Below, in pieces: positions 29,436-40,750 of a DNA stretch of 64,000 nt; positions within the stretch are counted from its first letter, which is position 1, and every line of letters begins with the position of its first letter. The position numbers and the translations under genes are program-made. The DNA is taken from positions 248,001 to 312,000 of the forward strand of contig NZ_AP027741.1 of the NCBI RefSeq assembly GCF_030296755.1, read 5' to 3'. The notes below the pieces were generated by a model, which ran no database searches, was not told where the DNA came from, and was given only the letters and a program-made list of their open reading frames with translations. This DNA comes from Methylophaga marina. GTDB lineage: Bacteria > Pseudomonadota > Gammaproteobacteria > Nitrosococcales > Methylophagaceae.

Positions 29436-30008
29436 TTATTGCTTAATCCCTTCAATGGATAAGGTCAGATACACAACTTGTGATGAAGGGCCTAACATAT
29501 CAACGTTAATACCGTAGTCGGAAATAGTAAATTCTGTTTCACCAACAAAACCTGCACGGTAACCGCCCCATGGGTCTTCGCCTTCCCCGACTTTTTCAAC
29601 CGGGAAGCTTAGTTCATGGGTTACCCCGTGTAGTGTGAAGTCTCCTGTAACAACTAAGCTACCGTCGTCCTGTTGTTTGAACGAGGTCGACTTAAAGCTG
29701 GCATCTGGAAACTTATCTGTTTCCAAGAATTTTTCACGTAAGTGTTTATCACGTTCAGCAAAGTTGGTATCAACACTGGCGACATCAATATCTACATTCA
29801 CTTGTGACGCTTCTGGTTGCTCAGCATCATAAGAAAATGTGCCAGAGAAGTCGTTAAAACGTCCACTCATCCAACTATAGCCCAGATGCTGAATGCGAAA
29901 ATCAATAAAAGCGTGGGCTTTTTCAGTATCGATTACATAATCAGCGGCATAAGCCGGCATGAAAGCCGATAAACCTAATAACGATGTGGCAAGAATAGTT
30001 TGTCTCAT
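29436..30008 (-). CDS. yceI: YceI-family periplasmic protein
   Basis: A 190-residue protein with a signal peptide (cleavage after PAYA, about residue 21) and one YceI lipocalin-like domain that binds isoprenoid-type lipids in relatives. The conserved start YVIDTEKAHAFIDFRIQHLG and the FTLHGVTHELSFPVE segment are present. It is downstream of a cytochrome b561 gene (15 bases apart), a common pairing. Confidence 0.92.
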   Translation of the reverse strand: MRQTILATSLLGLSAFMPAYAADYVIDTEKAHAFIDFRIQHLGYSWMSGRFNDFSGTFSYDAEQPEASQVNVDIDVASVDTNFAERDKHLREKFLETDKFPDASFKSTSFKQQDDGSLVVTGDFTLHGVTHELSFPVEKVGEGEDPWGGYRAGFVGETEFTISDYGINVDMLGPSSQVVYLTLSIEGIKQ

Positions 30009-30022
30009 TTTTTTCTCCTTGT

Positions 30023-30577
30023 TTATTTTCTACCAAGCATTTGCTTGAGCGTTGCGTCTTTATCAATGAAGTGATGTTTTATGGCGGCTAGAGCATGTAC
30101 TGATGCCATAGCGATAAGAAAATATGCCGCCCATAAGTGAATAGCGCCTGCCGGATCGACCCAGTCAGGTTTATTTGAAATGATGGCGGGAATGGTGAAC
30201 CAGTCGAAGACGGATAGACCATCACCTTTGGCTGTGACCATAATATAGCCACTTATCGCAATGATGATAGCGACTACGTTCATGGACTGATGTGTGACTT
30301 TTGCAGCCAGGTGCTGCCAATGAGGAATAGAGTTAATGCCAGGCGGCGTTTGCCGGAAAAGACTCCAGCCCCACCGAACAATAATCAATAAGGCTGTGAC
30401 AATGCCAATCCCTTTGTGCCACCACGGTGCTTGATAATACCAATCGTCGTAGTAGCCCAAATCAACCATCCATAGGCCTGAAGCAAAGAGAGCGATAATA
30501 AAAACAGCAATCAACCAATGCAGTAAAACCGAAAAAGCATCATAACTTGAGCGAGCGGTAGATTTCGATTTCATCAA
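30023..30577 (-). CDS. Cytochrome b561-type membrane protein
   Basis: A 184-residue protein with four membrane helices. Histidines suited to bind two b-type hemes are visible (VLLHWLIAV, WWHKGIGIV, THQSMNVV and the last helix ending SVHALAAIKHHF). It probably passes electrons between the quinone pool and periplasmic partners. It is in an operon with yceI, whose product may bind a quinone-like lipid. Confidence 0.9.
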   Translation of the reverse strand: MMKSKSTARSSYDAFSVLLHWLIAVFIIALFASGLWMVDLGYYDDWYYQAPWWHKGIGIVTALLIIVRWGWSLFRQTPPGINSIPHWQHLAAKVTHQSMNVVAIIIAISGYIMVTAKGDGLSVFDWFTIPAIISNKPDWVDPAGAIHLWAAYFLIAMASVHALAAIKHHFIDKDATLKQMLGRK

Positions 30578-30658
30578 TGTCCCTATTCAGAAAATGCGTG
30601 ATATAGGCAGATTGACCATGGTCAATTAAAAATGTTTCTCAAATAATAATTTTTTTTA

Positions 30659-32826
30659 TTAACGCTGGCGTCTTTTTGCTTTCACTTTGGTTTTACCGGG
30701 TCTCGTGTGCTGTGTACGGAAACTTTTGACATTTTTTGCCTTGCGAGTAATACGACGACCTTCACCATTTTCGCCGGTGCCCGCAGGTTGCCAGTTTGGA
30801 ATTAAATGTTTTTTGCCATTTCCAATTAGATCCGCCCGGCCCATACTTTTGAGAGCTTCGCGTAACATCGGCCAATTTTCAGGATCGTGATAACGTAAGA
30901 ATGCCTTATGCAGGCGACGTACCTTCAAGCCTTTTGGCACTTCGATATCGCCACTATTTCGTCTGACTTTATGTAAGGTGTTTTTGCCAGAGTGGTACAT
31001 GGCCGCTGCGGCTGACATTGGTGAAGGGAGATAAGCTTGAACCTGATCGGCTCTGAAACCATTACGTTTTAACCAGAGCGCCAGATTCATCATGTCCTTA
31101 TCCGTCGTACCAGGGTGTGCGGCAATAAAATAAGGAATCAAATACTGCTCTTTACCCGCCTCTTTTGAGTATTTATCAAACATTTGTTTGAACTTGTCAT
31201 AAGTGCCAATACCCGGCTTCATCATTTGTTGCAGCGGGCCTTCTTCTGTATGTTCAGGCGCAATTTTTAAGTAACCACCGACATGGTGGGTGACGAGTTC
31301 TTTGACATACTCCGGTGATAACACAGCTAAGTCATATCTCAGTCCTGAAGCAATCAGAATTTTTTTAATGCCGGGTAATGAACGAGCGCGTTTATAAAGA
31401 TTGATAAGAGGGGTGTGATCCGTGTTTAAATTTTTACAAACACCAGGAAACACACAAGATAAACGGCGACAACTGGCTTCGATTTTAGGATCGTTACAAG
31501 CCAGACGATACATATTAGCAGTGGGGCCACCCAAATCAGAAATGACGCCAGTAAAGCCCGGCGTAGTGTCTCGTATCGCTTCTACTTCTTTGATGATCGA
31601 ATCTTCAGAACGACTCTGAATAATACGACCTTCATGTTCTGTAATAGAACAGAACGTACAGCCACCAAAACAACCACGCATGATATTGACCGAAAAACGA
31701 ATCATATCGTAGGCCGGAATCGTCATCTTTCCGTAACCCGTATGCGGTAAGCGGCTGTAGGGTAAATCAAACACAGCGTCCATCTCCGCTGTAGTCAACG
31801 GTATGGGGGCGGGTTCAACCAGACATCCTGATTGCCATGCTGCTGAACTAATGCCAGCGCATTACCCGGATTCGTTTCTAAATGCAGAATACGTGACGTA
31901 TGTGCATAGGTGACGGGGTCATCTTTTACGGCATTATAGGCAGGCAGCCGTATGACGGTACGGTCAGCATTTCTCGGGGAAACCCGATGAATTTTGATAA
32001 CGTTCGTATTTTCAGCGGGTTTACTTTGTTCTGTTTTTGCCTTCTCTTCTGCACAACTTTCTTCAGTTTGCATCTGATAGGGATCAATGGGCGGGTTAAG
32101 TTTTCCGGGCGTATCCACCAGAGTCGAGTCTTTTTCCCACCAGCCAGCACGCTGTTCATGCTTTTTGGTGTAGGCCGTGCCACGAATATCAGTTAAATCA
32201 CTGACAGGTTCACCAGCGGCAAGACGATGTGCAATTTCCACCACCTGTCTTTCACCATTACCATAGACTAGAAGATCGGCTTTTGAGTCCATGATGACAC
32301 TGCGACGGACTTTTTCAGACCAGTAATCATAATGGGCAATACGGCGAAGGCTGGCTTCAATGCCACCGATAATGACTGGCACGCCTTTGTAAGCTTCCTG
32401 ACAACGCTGACTATAAACCACCACACTTCTGTCAGGGCGTTTACCGCCTGATCCACCTGCGGTATAGGCATCATTGCTACGGATTTTACGATCGGATGTA
32501 TAGCGGTTGACCATAGAATCCATATTGCCGCCAGTGACACCAAAGAACAGATTAGGCTTACCCAGTTTGGTGAAATCATCTGTGCTGGTCCAGTCGGGCT
32601 GAGAAATAATGCCGACCCGAAAACCATGCGATTCTAATAAACGTCCAATCAGCGCCATACCGAAACTAGGGTGATCGACATACGCATCACCAGTGACAAT
32701 GATGATGTCACATGAATCCCAGCCCAGCGCATCCATTTCCTCGCGGGTCATGGGTAATTCAGGTGCGATACCAAAACGATGTGCCCAGAATTTACGGTAG
32801 GAAAACAGATCAGGCGCGGATTGCAT
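30659..32826 (-). pseudogene. ygiQ: YgiQ-family radical SAM protein, frameshifted
   Basis: The N-terminal part (from 32826) and the C-terminal part overlap at 31795-31798 in different frames. Adding one base to the five-base run at 31805-31809 restores the junction [15 protein letters not shown] and gives about 722 residues, the normal size. The radical SAM cluster motif CFGGCTFC follows in [18 protein letters not shown]. The C-terminus is very basic ([11 protein letters not shown]), as in the family. The reaction of YgiQ is not known. The gene is probably intact in the organism. Confidence 0.88.
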
Positions 32827-32906
32827 GAGGACCCCAGCAGAGTAAAAGCGATAAACGTGGATATTCTAGCAAATTCAGCTGCATATCCGACAATTTTAAT
32901 CAGGCT

Positions 32907-33464
32907 TTATTCCATGATTTTGACTTCAGTCCCCACCCTGACAAATGTCAATAACTCATCGATTTCTTTATTTCTCAACGCTATGCAACCTTGCGTCCAA
33001 TTAGCTATACGATGAATTTCAAGTTTATCTTTGGTTTCAACACCAATTCCATGAATACCAATGACACCACCTAGCGCTGTATTTTGAGGTGGAATGCCGC
33101 CAAAAATGTGCGCATCAAGAATTCTTCGATATTGTGACTTTTTGATATGCCCGGCTTTTAAACCATTAATCGCATCTCTGACACTCGGATAATCGAGTTG
33201 TAAAAACAAGTGAAACCGTTCACTGTCCTTGATTTTAACGATGTGATAGCTACCCAATGGCGTTAGTCTATCCCCTTCCTTTTGTTTTGCTTTTCTGCCG
33301 CCACTGCCAATGGCAGCATGATAAGAGCGTATGACCTTATCGTTTTTCTGCACCAATAATTTATTTTCAGATCGTTTAATAACAATCTTATATGCGTTTT
33401 CAGCCCAGCTTACCTGTTGATGTGAAAACAAACTCAACAATAACAGCAAAACCCACTTCTTCAT
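32907..33464 (-). CDS. L,D-transpeptidase (YkuD domain)
   Basis: A 185-residue protein when started at 33464, where AGGGG lies seven bases upstream; an ATG at 33506 in frame is less likely. It has a signal peptide (MKKWVLLLLLSLFSHQQVSWA). The catalytic region IGIHGIG and WTQGCIALRN carry the His and Cys of the active site. It should act in the periplasm on peptidoglycan tetrapeptides. It stands near the spermidine-synthase-like gene on the same strand. Confidence 0.88.
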   Translation of the reverse strand: MKKWVLLLLLSLFSHQQVSWAENAYKIVIKRSENKLLVQKNDKVIRSYHAAIGSGGRKAKQKEGDRLTPLGSYHIVKIKDSERFHLFLQLDYPSVRDAINGLKAGHIKKSQYRRILDAHIFGGIPPQNTALGGVIGIHGIGVETKDKLEIHRIANWTQGCIALRNKEIDELLTFVRVGTEVKIME

Positions 33465-33518
33465 GAAACCCCTACAAACTAAAGACTGACCAATAAGTAC
33501 ACCCACACAAAGCCAATC

Positions 33519-34328
33519 TTAAATCGCAAATAAACGATGAATGAAATTTCGGTTTTGTCTGATGAGATTTTGTAATGAACGTGGCAAGTTAACTTGATAC
33601 ATCATTTCTAAATTATTGACCTGTTGACGTAATTTCTTCAGATACGCATTTTCCACATTAAACTTGGTGGCTAAAGCGATGACGTTACCTTTATTCTCGA
33701 CCGGCAGAATCATAGCACGCTGTTGAAAGCTGTCATTAATTCTTTCCATGGTGGAGTTAAACAAAGCACGCTCACTTCCCCATAAGTTGATGCTCAACAC
33801 ACCATTGTCAGTCAGAATCCCAGAACAGGCATCAAAAAAAGCCTGAACCCCCACACTGGCCGCCATCCCATTTTGGTCATAAGCATCAACCAAAATCAGA
33901 TCATAACTAAAGTCTGTTTGGTAAAAGCACTGATTCACATAGAGATAACCATCACCCAAATTGATGTTTAAATTCGGGTTATCAATCGGAACCTGGAAAA
34001 AAGACTGTGCCACATCCACAACGTCGCGACGATATTCCACGACATCGACATAACAATCAGGGAAATGGTGCAATAGAAACTTGACCAATGAACCGCCACC
34101 CAGCCCGATAACTAAGACTCGTTGAGGATTGGGATTCAGTAACAAACACCCCATCATTGCTTGTGTGTAACTCAGCTCCAGATAGTGCGGCTGATTAAGC
34201 CGCATTGAACTCTGTCTGGGAAAAGTCCCAAAATGCAAGGAGCGGATATTGCCACTGTCTACCACCTCAATTAAACCATCATCAGATACGGCTTGATGGA
34301 TGAGACTGCCATCACCATAAATGCGCAT
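33519..34328 (-). CDS. Spermidine synthase-like protein
   Basis: A 269-residue protein with the spermidine/spermine synthase fold. The cofactor loop VLVIGLGGGSLVKFLLHHFP and the acidic VEYRRDVVDVA are clear, as is LILVDAYD at the active site. It lacks the N-terminal extra strands of full SpeE, so the polyamine substrate is uncertain. Its start overlaps the end of the DUF3530 gene by one base, so the pair is co-translated. Confidence 0.82.
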   Translation of the reverse strand: MRIYGDGSLIHQAVSDDGLIEVVDSGNIRSLHFGTFPRQSSMRLNQPHYLELSYTQAMMGCLLLNPNPQRVLVIGLGGGSLVKFLLHHFPDCYVDVVEYRRDVVDVAQSFFQVPIDNPNLNINLGDGYLYVNQCFYQTDFSYDLILVDAYDQNGMAASVGVQAFFDACSGILTDNGVLSINLWGSERALFNSTMERINDSFQQRAMILPVENKGNVIALATKFNVENAYLKKLRQQVNNLEMMYQVNLPRSLQNLIRQNRNFIHRLFAI

Positions 34329-35329
34329 TAAGCATCATCCTCGGCGATAAAGTGTTTGTGTAGCCAACCACGAACGATGCCAAGAACATTGGCTTCAGCG
34401 CCATAGAAGCTGGGACTGATCGTGATGATTTTTCGTTGTTCATAATTGTTCACATTGGCTTTTCTCATATTCGCTTTGCGTTGAACCGCTTTTATATCTG
34501 TTTGTAATGGTCTCTCAGCTATCAGATCGAGTATTACTTTTACTTTAGGTGGTTCAGTCAACTCAATATCCGTATTAATCCACACGATGCCTACCTCACC
34601 GCTTGCCATTGAAAAACTCTCATTTGCCAGATTGGCTGCTTCACCAAACCCAATAATGGCCGTCGGTCCATCCTGTTTTTCTGCCAGATAACTCATAGCT
34701 GCAGCAATGCGTGCTTCATTACTGACTATATAAGGTGTGTTCTCAGTGTCTGATTGTTCACCATCACCTTCAGCAGTTTGGTTCTCTGCGTCGTCTGCTG
34801 CTGCCTCTGTCGGCTCCTCACTCTGTTCTGTTGCTGTTTCAGTTTCTGCCGCTGCTGGCTGCTCTGCATCATCGCTATCGTCAGAACTCGTATTAGCAGC
34901 ATCAGTGTCAGTTGTTTTTTCTGAATTCGATGGTGCGAGGTACAGATTAGGAGTGAGTTCATAGTGTAAAGCGACTGTCATGGTTGACCAGCCAGCTTTG
35001 CTTAAGCCCGTTCTGAGGGTGCGAACAATGCCATCGCTATCGATATCCTGACCACGTCCATGCAGAATCAATACTTTCCCTGCTGATTTACCCAGACTAT
35101 CCGGCATGTATGTGGCATCTATCGATTGCTCACTGACGGTCAGTGCAACATAGCCTTCCACATTACCCTGCTCACGTAACATAATCGGTGAATTTTCTTC
35201 GGCAACTGTCTCATTATCATCAGCCCCAGCAGGGGTTTCTGTTTCATCAGCAGCTTGGGCCTGAGCCAGATAAACTGTCATTAACAACAAAGCGATAAAT
35301 TTCAACCGTTTTCGCAAGTCTAACTCCAT
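34328..35329 (-). CDS. DUF3530 exported alpha/beta-hydrolase-like protein with acidic insert
   Basis: A 333-residue protein with a signal peptide (cleavage near AQAQA, residue 26). An alpha/beta-hydrolase-like segment begins KVLILHGRGQDIDSDG. A low-complexity acidic insert rich in Asp, Glu, Thr and Ala occupies about residues 137-198. The position of the usual GxSxG nucleophile reads GFGEAAN, so the serine appears to be missing. It probably acts in the periplasm; the function is unknown. It is upstream of, and overlapping, the spermidine-synthase-like gene. Confidence 0.8.
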   Translation of the reverse strand: MELDLRKRLKFIALLLMTVYLAQAQAADETETPAGADDNETVAEENSPIMLREQGNVEGYVALTVSEQSIDATYMPDSLGKSAGKVLILHGRGQDIDSDGIVRTLRTGLSKAGWSTMTVALHYELTPNLYLAPSNSEKTTDTDAANTSSDDSDDAEQPAAAETETATEQSEEPTEAAADDAENQTAEGDGEQSDTENTPYIVSNEARIAAAMSYLAEKQDGPTAIIGFGEAANLANESFSMASGEVGIVWINTDIELTEPPKVKVILDLIAERPLQTDIKAVQRKANMRKANVNNYEQRKIITISPSFYGAEANVLGIVRGWLHKHFIAEDDA

Positions 35330-35453
35330 CTCATTATTTTCAGGTCCAGTATAATCTCAGCCTATTGATTTCAAAAGCTGAAAAAAGAAAGCCGATACGG
35401 TAAAGTATCAGGTTTACATCACGTTTTTATTATTCGATTTAAGAGAGACAATC

Positions 35454-36146
35454 ATGGCTGAATTCAAAATTGCCCCTTCAATCCTGTCTGCAGACTTTGC
35501 TCGTTTGGGTGAAGAAGTAGATAACGTTCTTGCTTCAGGTGCGGATATTGTGCACTTTGACGTAATGGATAACCACTATGTACCGAACCTGACAATTGGT
35601 CCATTGGTATGTGATGCACTGCGCAAACATGGTGTCACCCATGAAATTGACGTGCATTTAATGGTCAAACCCGTTGATCGCATCATCCCTGACTTTGCTC
35701 AAGCTGGCGCAACATTTATTACTTTCCATCCAGAAGCCTCAGAACATATTGACCGTAGTCTGCAATTAGTGAAAGCCGAAGGTTGTAAAACCGGTTTAGT
35801 ATTTAATCCAGCCACACCACTTTCTCTAGCTGAACACGTTTTAGATAAAGTAGATCGTATTCTGCTGATGTCAGTTAACCCTGGTTTTGGCGGTCAAAAA
35901 TTCATTCCTCATACGCTGGAAAAACTACGTCAAGCACGCAAAATGATTGATGAAAGTGGTTATGACATTGATTTAGAAATCGATGGGGGCGTTAACGTCA
36001 ATAACATCCGTGAAATCGCTGAAGCCGGTGCGCGTACCTTTGTGGCTGGTTCTGCTGTATTTGGTGCAGCGAAAGATAGTGATCCTAACCGCTATGAAAC
36101 AGTGATTGCTGCGCTGCGTGAGGAATTATCTAAAGCAAACGTTTAA
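35454..36146 (+). CDS. rpe: Ribulose-phosphate 3-epimerase
   Basis: A 230-residue TIM-barrel enzyme that interconverts ribulose-5-phosphate and xylulose-5-phosphate. The motifs [18 protein letters not shown] and [13 protein letters not shown] carry the metal and catalytic residues. GAGAGAC precedes the ATG. It starts the rpe-gph-trpEGDC block, an arrangement common in gammaproteobacteria. Confidence 0.97.
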   Translation: MAEFKIAPSILSADFARLGEEVDNVLASGADIVHFDVMDNHYVPNLTIGPLVCDALRKHGVTHEIDVHLMVKPVDRIIPDFAQAGATFITFHPEASEHIDRSLQLVKAEGCKTGLVFNPATPLSLAEHVLDKVDRILLMSVNPGFGGQKFIPHTLEKLRQARKMIDESGYDIDLEIDGGVNVNNIREIAEAGARTFVAGSAVFGAAKDSDPNRYETVIAALREELSKANV

Positions 36147-36153
36147 TCGCTCA

Positions 36154-36822
36154 ATGAAGTTAGATTTACCTGAGGTTGTTTTTATTGACCTTGATGGCAC
36201 GCTGGTTGACAGCGTGCCAGATCTAACTTGTGCAACCAATCACATGCTCAGCAGTCTAGGATTGGCAAAAGCAAGCGAAACTGACGTCAGAAGTTGGATA
36301 GGTAATGGCATTCCCCGACTTATTGAACGAGCACTAACAGGCGAAATGCAACAAAAAGCAGAAACAGCATTACTGCAAAAAGCATTGCCTCTATTCTTAG
36401 ATTATTATCAGCAGTTCCCCTGTGAAAGCAGTCAGGTTTACCCAGATGTGTTCACAGGACTGTCCTGGCTTAAAAAGAAGCAGATTAAACTAGCTTGTGT
36501 CACTAACAAGGATGAAACGTTTACTCTGCCTTTGCTTGAAAAGCTTGGTCTGAAAGATTATTTTGACCTTGTGGTGAGTGGTGATACAACGCCACATAAA
36601 AAACCACATCCGGCACCATTACTGTATGGTGTTGATTACTTTCGGATTACCTCCGAAAAGGCATTAATGATCGGCGATTCCGTCAATGACGTAAAAGCAG
36701 CTAGAGCTGCTGGACTTGCCATTATATGCGTGAGCTACGGTTACAATCACGGTCAGCCAATTTCTGCAGCTGCCCCCAATACCGTAATAGATACTTTTGC
36801 AGAGCTGGAAAGCTTATTTTAG
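36154..36822 (+). CDS. gph: Phosphoglycolate phosphatase
   Basis: A 222-residue HAD phosphatase when started at 36154, just after rpe; an in-frame ATG at 36106 would overlap rpe. Motif I is DLDGTLVDS and motif IV is GDSVNDVKAA. It dephosphorylates 2-phosphoglycolate, formed by DNA repair or oxygenation reactions. It lies between rpe and trpE. Confidence 0.93.
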   Translation: MKLDLPEVVFIDLDGTLVDSVPDLTCATNHMLSSLGLAKASETDVRSWIGNGIPRLIERALTGEMQQKAETALLQKALPLFLDYYQQFPCESSQVYPDVFTGLSWLKKKQIKLACVTNKDETFTLPLLEKLGLKDYFDLVVSGDTTPHKKPHPAPLLYGVDYFRITSEKALMIGDSVNDVKAARAAGLAIICVSYGYNHGQPISAAAPNTVIDTFAELESLF

Positions 36823-36831
36823 AAAGAAGCA

Positions 36832-38328
36832 ATGAAACAGTCAGAATTTGATCAACTTGCCACAGAAGGCTACAACCGCATCCCCTTATCAAGGGAAGTT
36901 TTAGCAGACTTAGATACACCATTAAGTGCTTATCTCAAATTGGCTGATGCGCCCTATTCCTACCTGTTTGAATCTGTTCAGGGTGGTGAAAAATGGGGTC
37001 GTTACTCGATGATTGGCTTACCTTGCCACACAATTGTTCGCGTTCATAATAAAGACATTGTGGTGGAACTGGATGGACAAGTTGTTGAAACAGCACAAGC
37101 CGACGATCCTCTGGCATGGATAGAACAATTCCAGACACGCTATCGTGTTGCAGAAATCGATTCATTACCAAAATTTAATGGTGGTCTTGTCGGTTATTTT
37201 GGCTATGACACTGTACGTTATGTTGAATCACGACTGGGTAATGCACCGGACTCTGACCCGCTCGAATGTCCTGATATCCTCTTAATGGTGTCAGACGAGT
37301 TAGTCGTGTTTGACAATCTAAGTGGTCGATTACATTTGATTGTTCACGCAGACCCAAATACAGAAAATGCCTACCGTCAGGCACAACAACGTCTGGACGA
37401 GTTAACACAAACGTTGCGTCAGACAGCGATGGACTTCCATCAGAATAAAGCCCATAAACAAGTCAATGAAGAAGACTTTCAGTCTGGCTTTACTGAGAAA
37501 GGCTTTACTGATGCTGTCGAAAAGGCAAAACAATACATTAATGACGGCGATATCATGCAAGTGGTGTTGTCTCAGCGCCTGACCATTCCTTACAGTGCGC
37601 CTCCGATTGATTTGTACCGAGCCTTAAGAACCCTTAACCCTTCACCTTATATGTACTACCTGAATCTTGGTGAGTTTTTTGTGGTGGGTTCATCACCTGA
37701 GATTTTGGTTCGCATGGAAGATCAGGAAGTCACTGTTCGTCCGATTGCCGGCACCCGTCCTCGTGGTAAAAACGAAGAAGAAGACATTGCCTTAGAGCAG
37801 GATTTATTATCAGATCCTAAAGAGCTTGCTGAGCACTTGATGTTGATTGACCTCGGTCGTAATGATGTTGGCCGAGTCAGTAAAACCGGTACCGTTGAAC
37901 TCACCGATAAAATGGTCATTGAGCGCTATTCTCATGTCATGCACATTGTGTCTAATGTTACCGGTCAAGTGGTAGACAATATGTCAGCCATTGACGCTTT
38001 AAGAGCGACCTTCCCCGCTGGCACAGTGAGTGGTGCTCCTAAAGTGCGTGCCATGGAAATTATTGACGAATTAGAACCGGTCAAACGCGGCGTTTATGCT
38101 GGTGCAGTTGGCTATTTATCTTGGTCTGGCAATATGGATACGGCCATAGCCATACGCACAGCAGTTATAAAAAATGATCTGCTGCATATCCAGGCGGGTG
38201 CCGGTATTGTTTATGACTCCGTGCCGGAAATGGAATGGAAAGAAACGATGAATAAGGCCCGCGCGATCTTTCGTGCTGTTGCCATGGCGGAAGCAGGATT
38301 GGAAGCCAATCCTCATGCAGAAAGCTAA
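36832..38328 (+). CDS. trpE: Anthranilate synthase component I
   Basis: A 498-residue chorismate-binding enzyme. With TrpG it makes anthranilate. The N-terminal LLES-type feedback region is represented by [16 protein letters not shown]. The catalytic domain has [25 protein letters not shown] and [18 protein letters not shown]. It starts ten bases after gph and is followed by trpG. No leader peptide or attenuator is seen before it. Confidence 0.97.
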   Translation: MKQSEFDQLATEGYNRIPLSREVLADLDTPLSAYLKLADAPYSYLFESVQGGEKWGRYSMIGLPCHTIVRVHNKDIVVELDGQVVETAQADDPLAWIEQFQTRYRVAEIDSLPKFNGGLVGYFGYDTVRYVESRLGNAPDSDPLECPDILLMVSDELVVFDNLSGRLHLIVHADPNTENAYRQAQQRLDELTQTLRQTAMDFHQNKAHKQVNEEDFQSGFTEKGFTDAVEKAKQYINDGDIMQVVLSQRLTIPYSAPPIDLYRALRTLNPSPYMYYLNLGEFFVVGSSPEILVRMEDQEVTVRPIAGTRPRGKNEEEDIALEQDLLSDPKELAEHLMLIDLGRNDVGRVSKTGTVELTDKMVIERYSHVMHIVSNVTGQVVDNMSAIDALRATFPAGTVSGAPKVRAMEIIDELEPVKRGVYAGAVGYLSWSGNMDTAIAIRTAVIKNDLLHIQAGAGIVYDSVPEMEWKETMNKARAIFRAVAMAEAGLEANPHAES

Positions 38329-38343
38329 CCTAGGACTAGATAC

Positions 38344-38922
38344 ATGCTGTTAATGATTGATAATTATGACTCTTTTACCTATAACCTGGTGCAATATTTT
38401 GCTGAGCTCGGGGAAGACGTCGCCGTTCATCGTAACGATAAAATTACCATTGCAGACATTGAAGCAATGAACCCTGACAAAATTGTTCTATCACCCGGTC
38501 CATGTACACCAAATGAAGCTGGTATATCCATGGAAGTTATCAAGCATTTCGCCGGAAAAAAACCGATGCTAGGTGTCTGCTTGGGTCATCAAGCCATTGG
38601 ACAGGTGTTTGGTGGTGAAGTGATTCATGCCAGCCAAATAATGCATGGGAAAACGTCTAAGGTGTATCACAACAATACGAGTGTATTTAGAGGCCTGAAT
38701 AACCCTTTAGAAGCCACACGTTATCACTCCTTGGTTGTGAGCAAATATAACTTGCCGGATTGTTTCAATATTACCGCCTGGACCCAAACGGAAGATGGTG
38801 AGCTGGATGAAATCATGGGCATTGAACATAAAACACTGCCAATAGAAGGTGTGCAATTTCATCCAGAATCCATTCTGACCGAACAAGGTCACGAATTACT
38901 GAATAACTTTCTGCAAAGATAA
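38344..38922 (+). CDS. trpG: Anthranilate synthase component II (glutamine amidotransferase)
   Basis: A 192-residue class I glutamine amidotransferase. The nucleophile Cys is in [12 protein letters not shown] and the His/Glu pair is in [10 protein letters not shown]. It supplies ammonia to TrpE. Some homologues also serve PabB (folate). Confidence 0.96.
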   Translation: MLLMIDNYDSFTYNLVQYFAELGEDVAVHRNDKITIADIEAMNPDKIVLSPGPCTPNEAGISMEVIKHFAGKKPMLGVCLGHQAIGQVFGGEVIHASQIMHGKTSKVYHNNTSVFRGLNNPLEATRYHSLVVSKYNLPDCFNITAWTQTEDGELDEIMGIEHKTLPIEGVQFHPESILTEQGHELLNNFLQR

Positions 38923-38931
38923 GGGCCTTTC

Positions 38932-39945
38932 ATGGATATACAGGCAGCGATCAAGCAGCTCATCCTGCGCCAAGATTTTAGCCACGACCAAATGACTGAC
39001 GTCATGAATCAAATCATGACCGGTAATGCCACACCAGCACAAATTGGTGGTTTTTTAATTGGTCTGCAAATGAAAGGTGAAACGGTCACAGAAATTGCAG
39101 CAGCGGCCGAAGTGATGCGAAGTCTGGCGACCCCTGTTCACATCAAGGGCAAACATGTTGTTGATACCTGCGGTACCGGTGGTGACGGTGCCAGTACCTT
39201 TAATGTTTCTACAGCCAGTGCCTTTGTTGCCGCAGCAGCGGGTTGTCAGGTGGCCAAACATGGAAACCGTTCCATCAGTAGTAGTTCGGGTAGTGCCGAT
39301 GTGCTTGAAGCCGCTGGCGTTAACTTAGAGCTTAGTCCGGAACAGGTAAAACACTGTATCGAAACAGTAGGTGTCGGTTTTATGTTTGCTCAAAAACATC
39401 ATGGCGCCATGAAACATGCGATTGGACCGCGTCGTGAGATGGGTGTCAGAACTATCTTTAACCTACTTGGCCCGCTCACCAACCCTGCTCAAGCCGCTCA
39501 TCAGGTCTTAGGTGTATTTGATAAAAAATGGGTAAAACCGATGGCTGAAGTGTTACAAAAACTCGGCAGCCAACATGTTTTAGTGGTTCATGCTGAAGAT
39601 GGTCTCGATGAAATCAGTATCGGTGCAGAAACTCATGTCGCTGAGCTCAAAGAGGGTAAAGTGACTACCTACACGATTAAACCGGAAGATTTTGGTCTTC
39701 AGCAGAATACGATTGAAACCTTAACGGTCAGCAATGCACAGGATAGCCTATCGCTGATCAAAGAAGTCTTCGACGGCAAACCTGGTCCTGCGCGTGATAT
39801 TGTTGTGTTAAATGCTGGTGCAGCAATTTATGCAGCTGATATCACTGTTTCACTCGCAGAAGGTATTGCTATGGCGGCAGAGCTTATCGACTCAGGTGCC
39901 GCTACTCAAAAATTAAATGCCCTTATTGTTACAAGCCGAACTTAA
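38932..39945 (+). CDS. trpD: Anthranilate phosphoribosyltransferase
   Basis: A 337-residue enzyme that joins anthranilate to PRPP. The PRPP loop is [16 protein letters not shown], and [19 protein letters not shown] and [16 protein letters not shown] are the family motifs. It is third in trpEGDC. Confidence 0.96.
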   Translation: MDIQAAIKQLILRQDFSHDQMTDVMNQIMTGNATPAQIGGFLIGLQMKGETVTEIAAAAEVMRSLATPVHIKGKHVVDTCGTGGDGASTFNVSTASAFVAAAAGCQVAKHGNRSISSSSGSADVLEAAGVNLELSPEQVKHCIETVGVGFMFAQKHHGAMKHAIGPRREMGVRTIFNLLGPLTNPAQAAHQVLGVFDKKWVKPMAEVLQKLGSQHVLVVHAEDGLDEISIGAETHVAELKEGKVTTYTIKPEDFGLQQNTIETLTVSNAQDSLSLIKEVFDGKPGPARDIVVLNAGAAIYAADITVSLAEGIAMAAELIDSGAATQKLNALIVTSRT

Positions 39946-39949
39946 TACT

Positions 39950-40750
39950 ATGTCTGAAAATACACCTGATATTTTACTCAATATCCTACAACGCAAACAG
40001 CAGGAAGTCGCTGAACGCTCAGCTAAAATTCCGTTAGCTATCATGCAGCAATTAGCTGAACAAGCTAATCCTGTTCGCGGTTTTGTTGAGTCTATCAGCA
40101 AAAAAATGCTTAATAACGAACCCGCTGTGATTGCAGAAATCAAAAAAGCCTCGCCCAGCAAAGGTTTAATCAGAGAAAACTTTATTCCCAAAGACATTGC
40201 TGTTAGTTATGAAAAAGGCGGTGCGGCTTGTTTATCTGTTTTAACTGATCGTGATTTTTTTCAGGGGCATGAAGTTTTTTTACAAGAAGCCCGTAATGCT
40301 TGCTCTCTGCCAGTGATTCGAAAAGACTTTATCATTGATCCTTATCAGGTATTTGAAGCAAGAGCGATAAGTGCTGACTGTATTCTGTTAATTGTCGCGG
40401 CTTTGGATGATAACCAATTAGAAAACTTAAGTCAGCTGGCGATTCAGTTGGGTATGGATGTGTTGGTCGAGGTTCATGATCTAGAAGAGCTGGAACGCGC
40501 TTTGGTATTAAACTTACCTTTAATTGGTATCAACAACCGCGATCTTCGAAGCTTTGACACGTCACTCGACACCACCCTGTCATTATTGCAACGCATTCCT
40601 CAAGGTCATATCGTGATTACCGAAAGCGGCATTCATACTCGTGATGACGTCAAATTAATGCGTGACAATAAGGTCAATGGTTTCTTGGTAGGTGAAGCCT
40701 TTATGCGGGCAGATGATCCCGGTACGGAATTAGCCAAGCTTTTTTACTAA
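39950..40750 (+). CDS. trpC: Indole-3-glycerol phosphate synthase
   Basis: A 266-residue TIM-barrel enzyme. The catalytic lysine is in [12 protein letters not shown], and [14 protein letters not shown] and ITESGIH are also conserved. I start at the ATG at 39950, four bases after trpD; an upstream ATG at 39917 overlaps trpD. It is monofunctional: no TrpF domain follows. The last 21 bases overlap the end of the crp-like gene on the other strand. Confidence 0.95.
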   Translation: MSENTPDILLNILQRKQQEVAERSAKIPLAIMQQLAEQANPVRGFVESISKKMLNNEPAVIAEIKKASPSKGLIRENFIPKDIAVSYEKGGAACLSVLTDRDFFQGHEVFLQEARNACSLPVIRKDFIIDPYQVFEARAISADCILLIVAALDDNQLENLSQLAIQLGMDVLVEVHDLEELERALVLNLPLIGINNRDLRSFDTSLDTTLSLLQRIPQGHIVITESGIHTRDDVKLMRDNKVNGFLVGEAFMRADDPGTELAKLFY

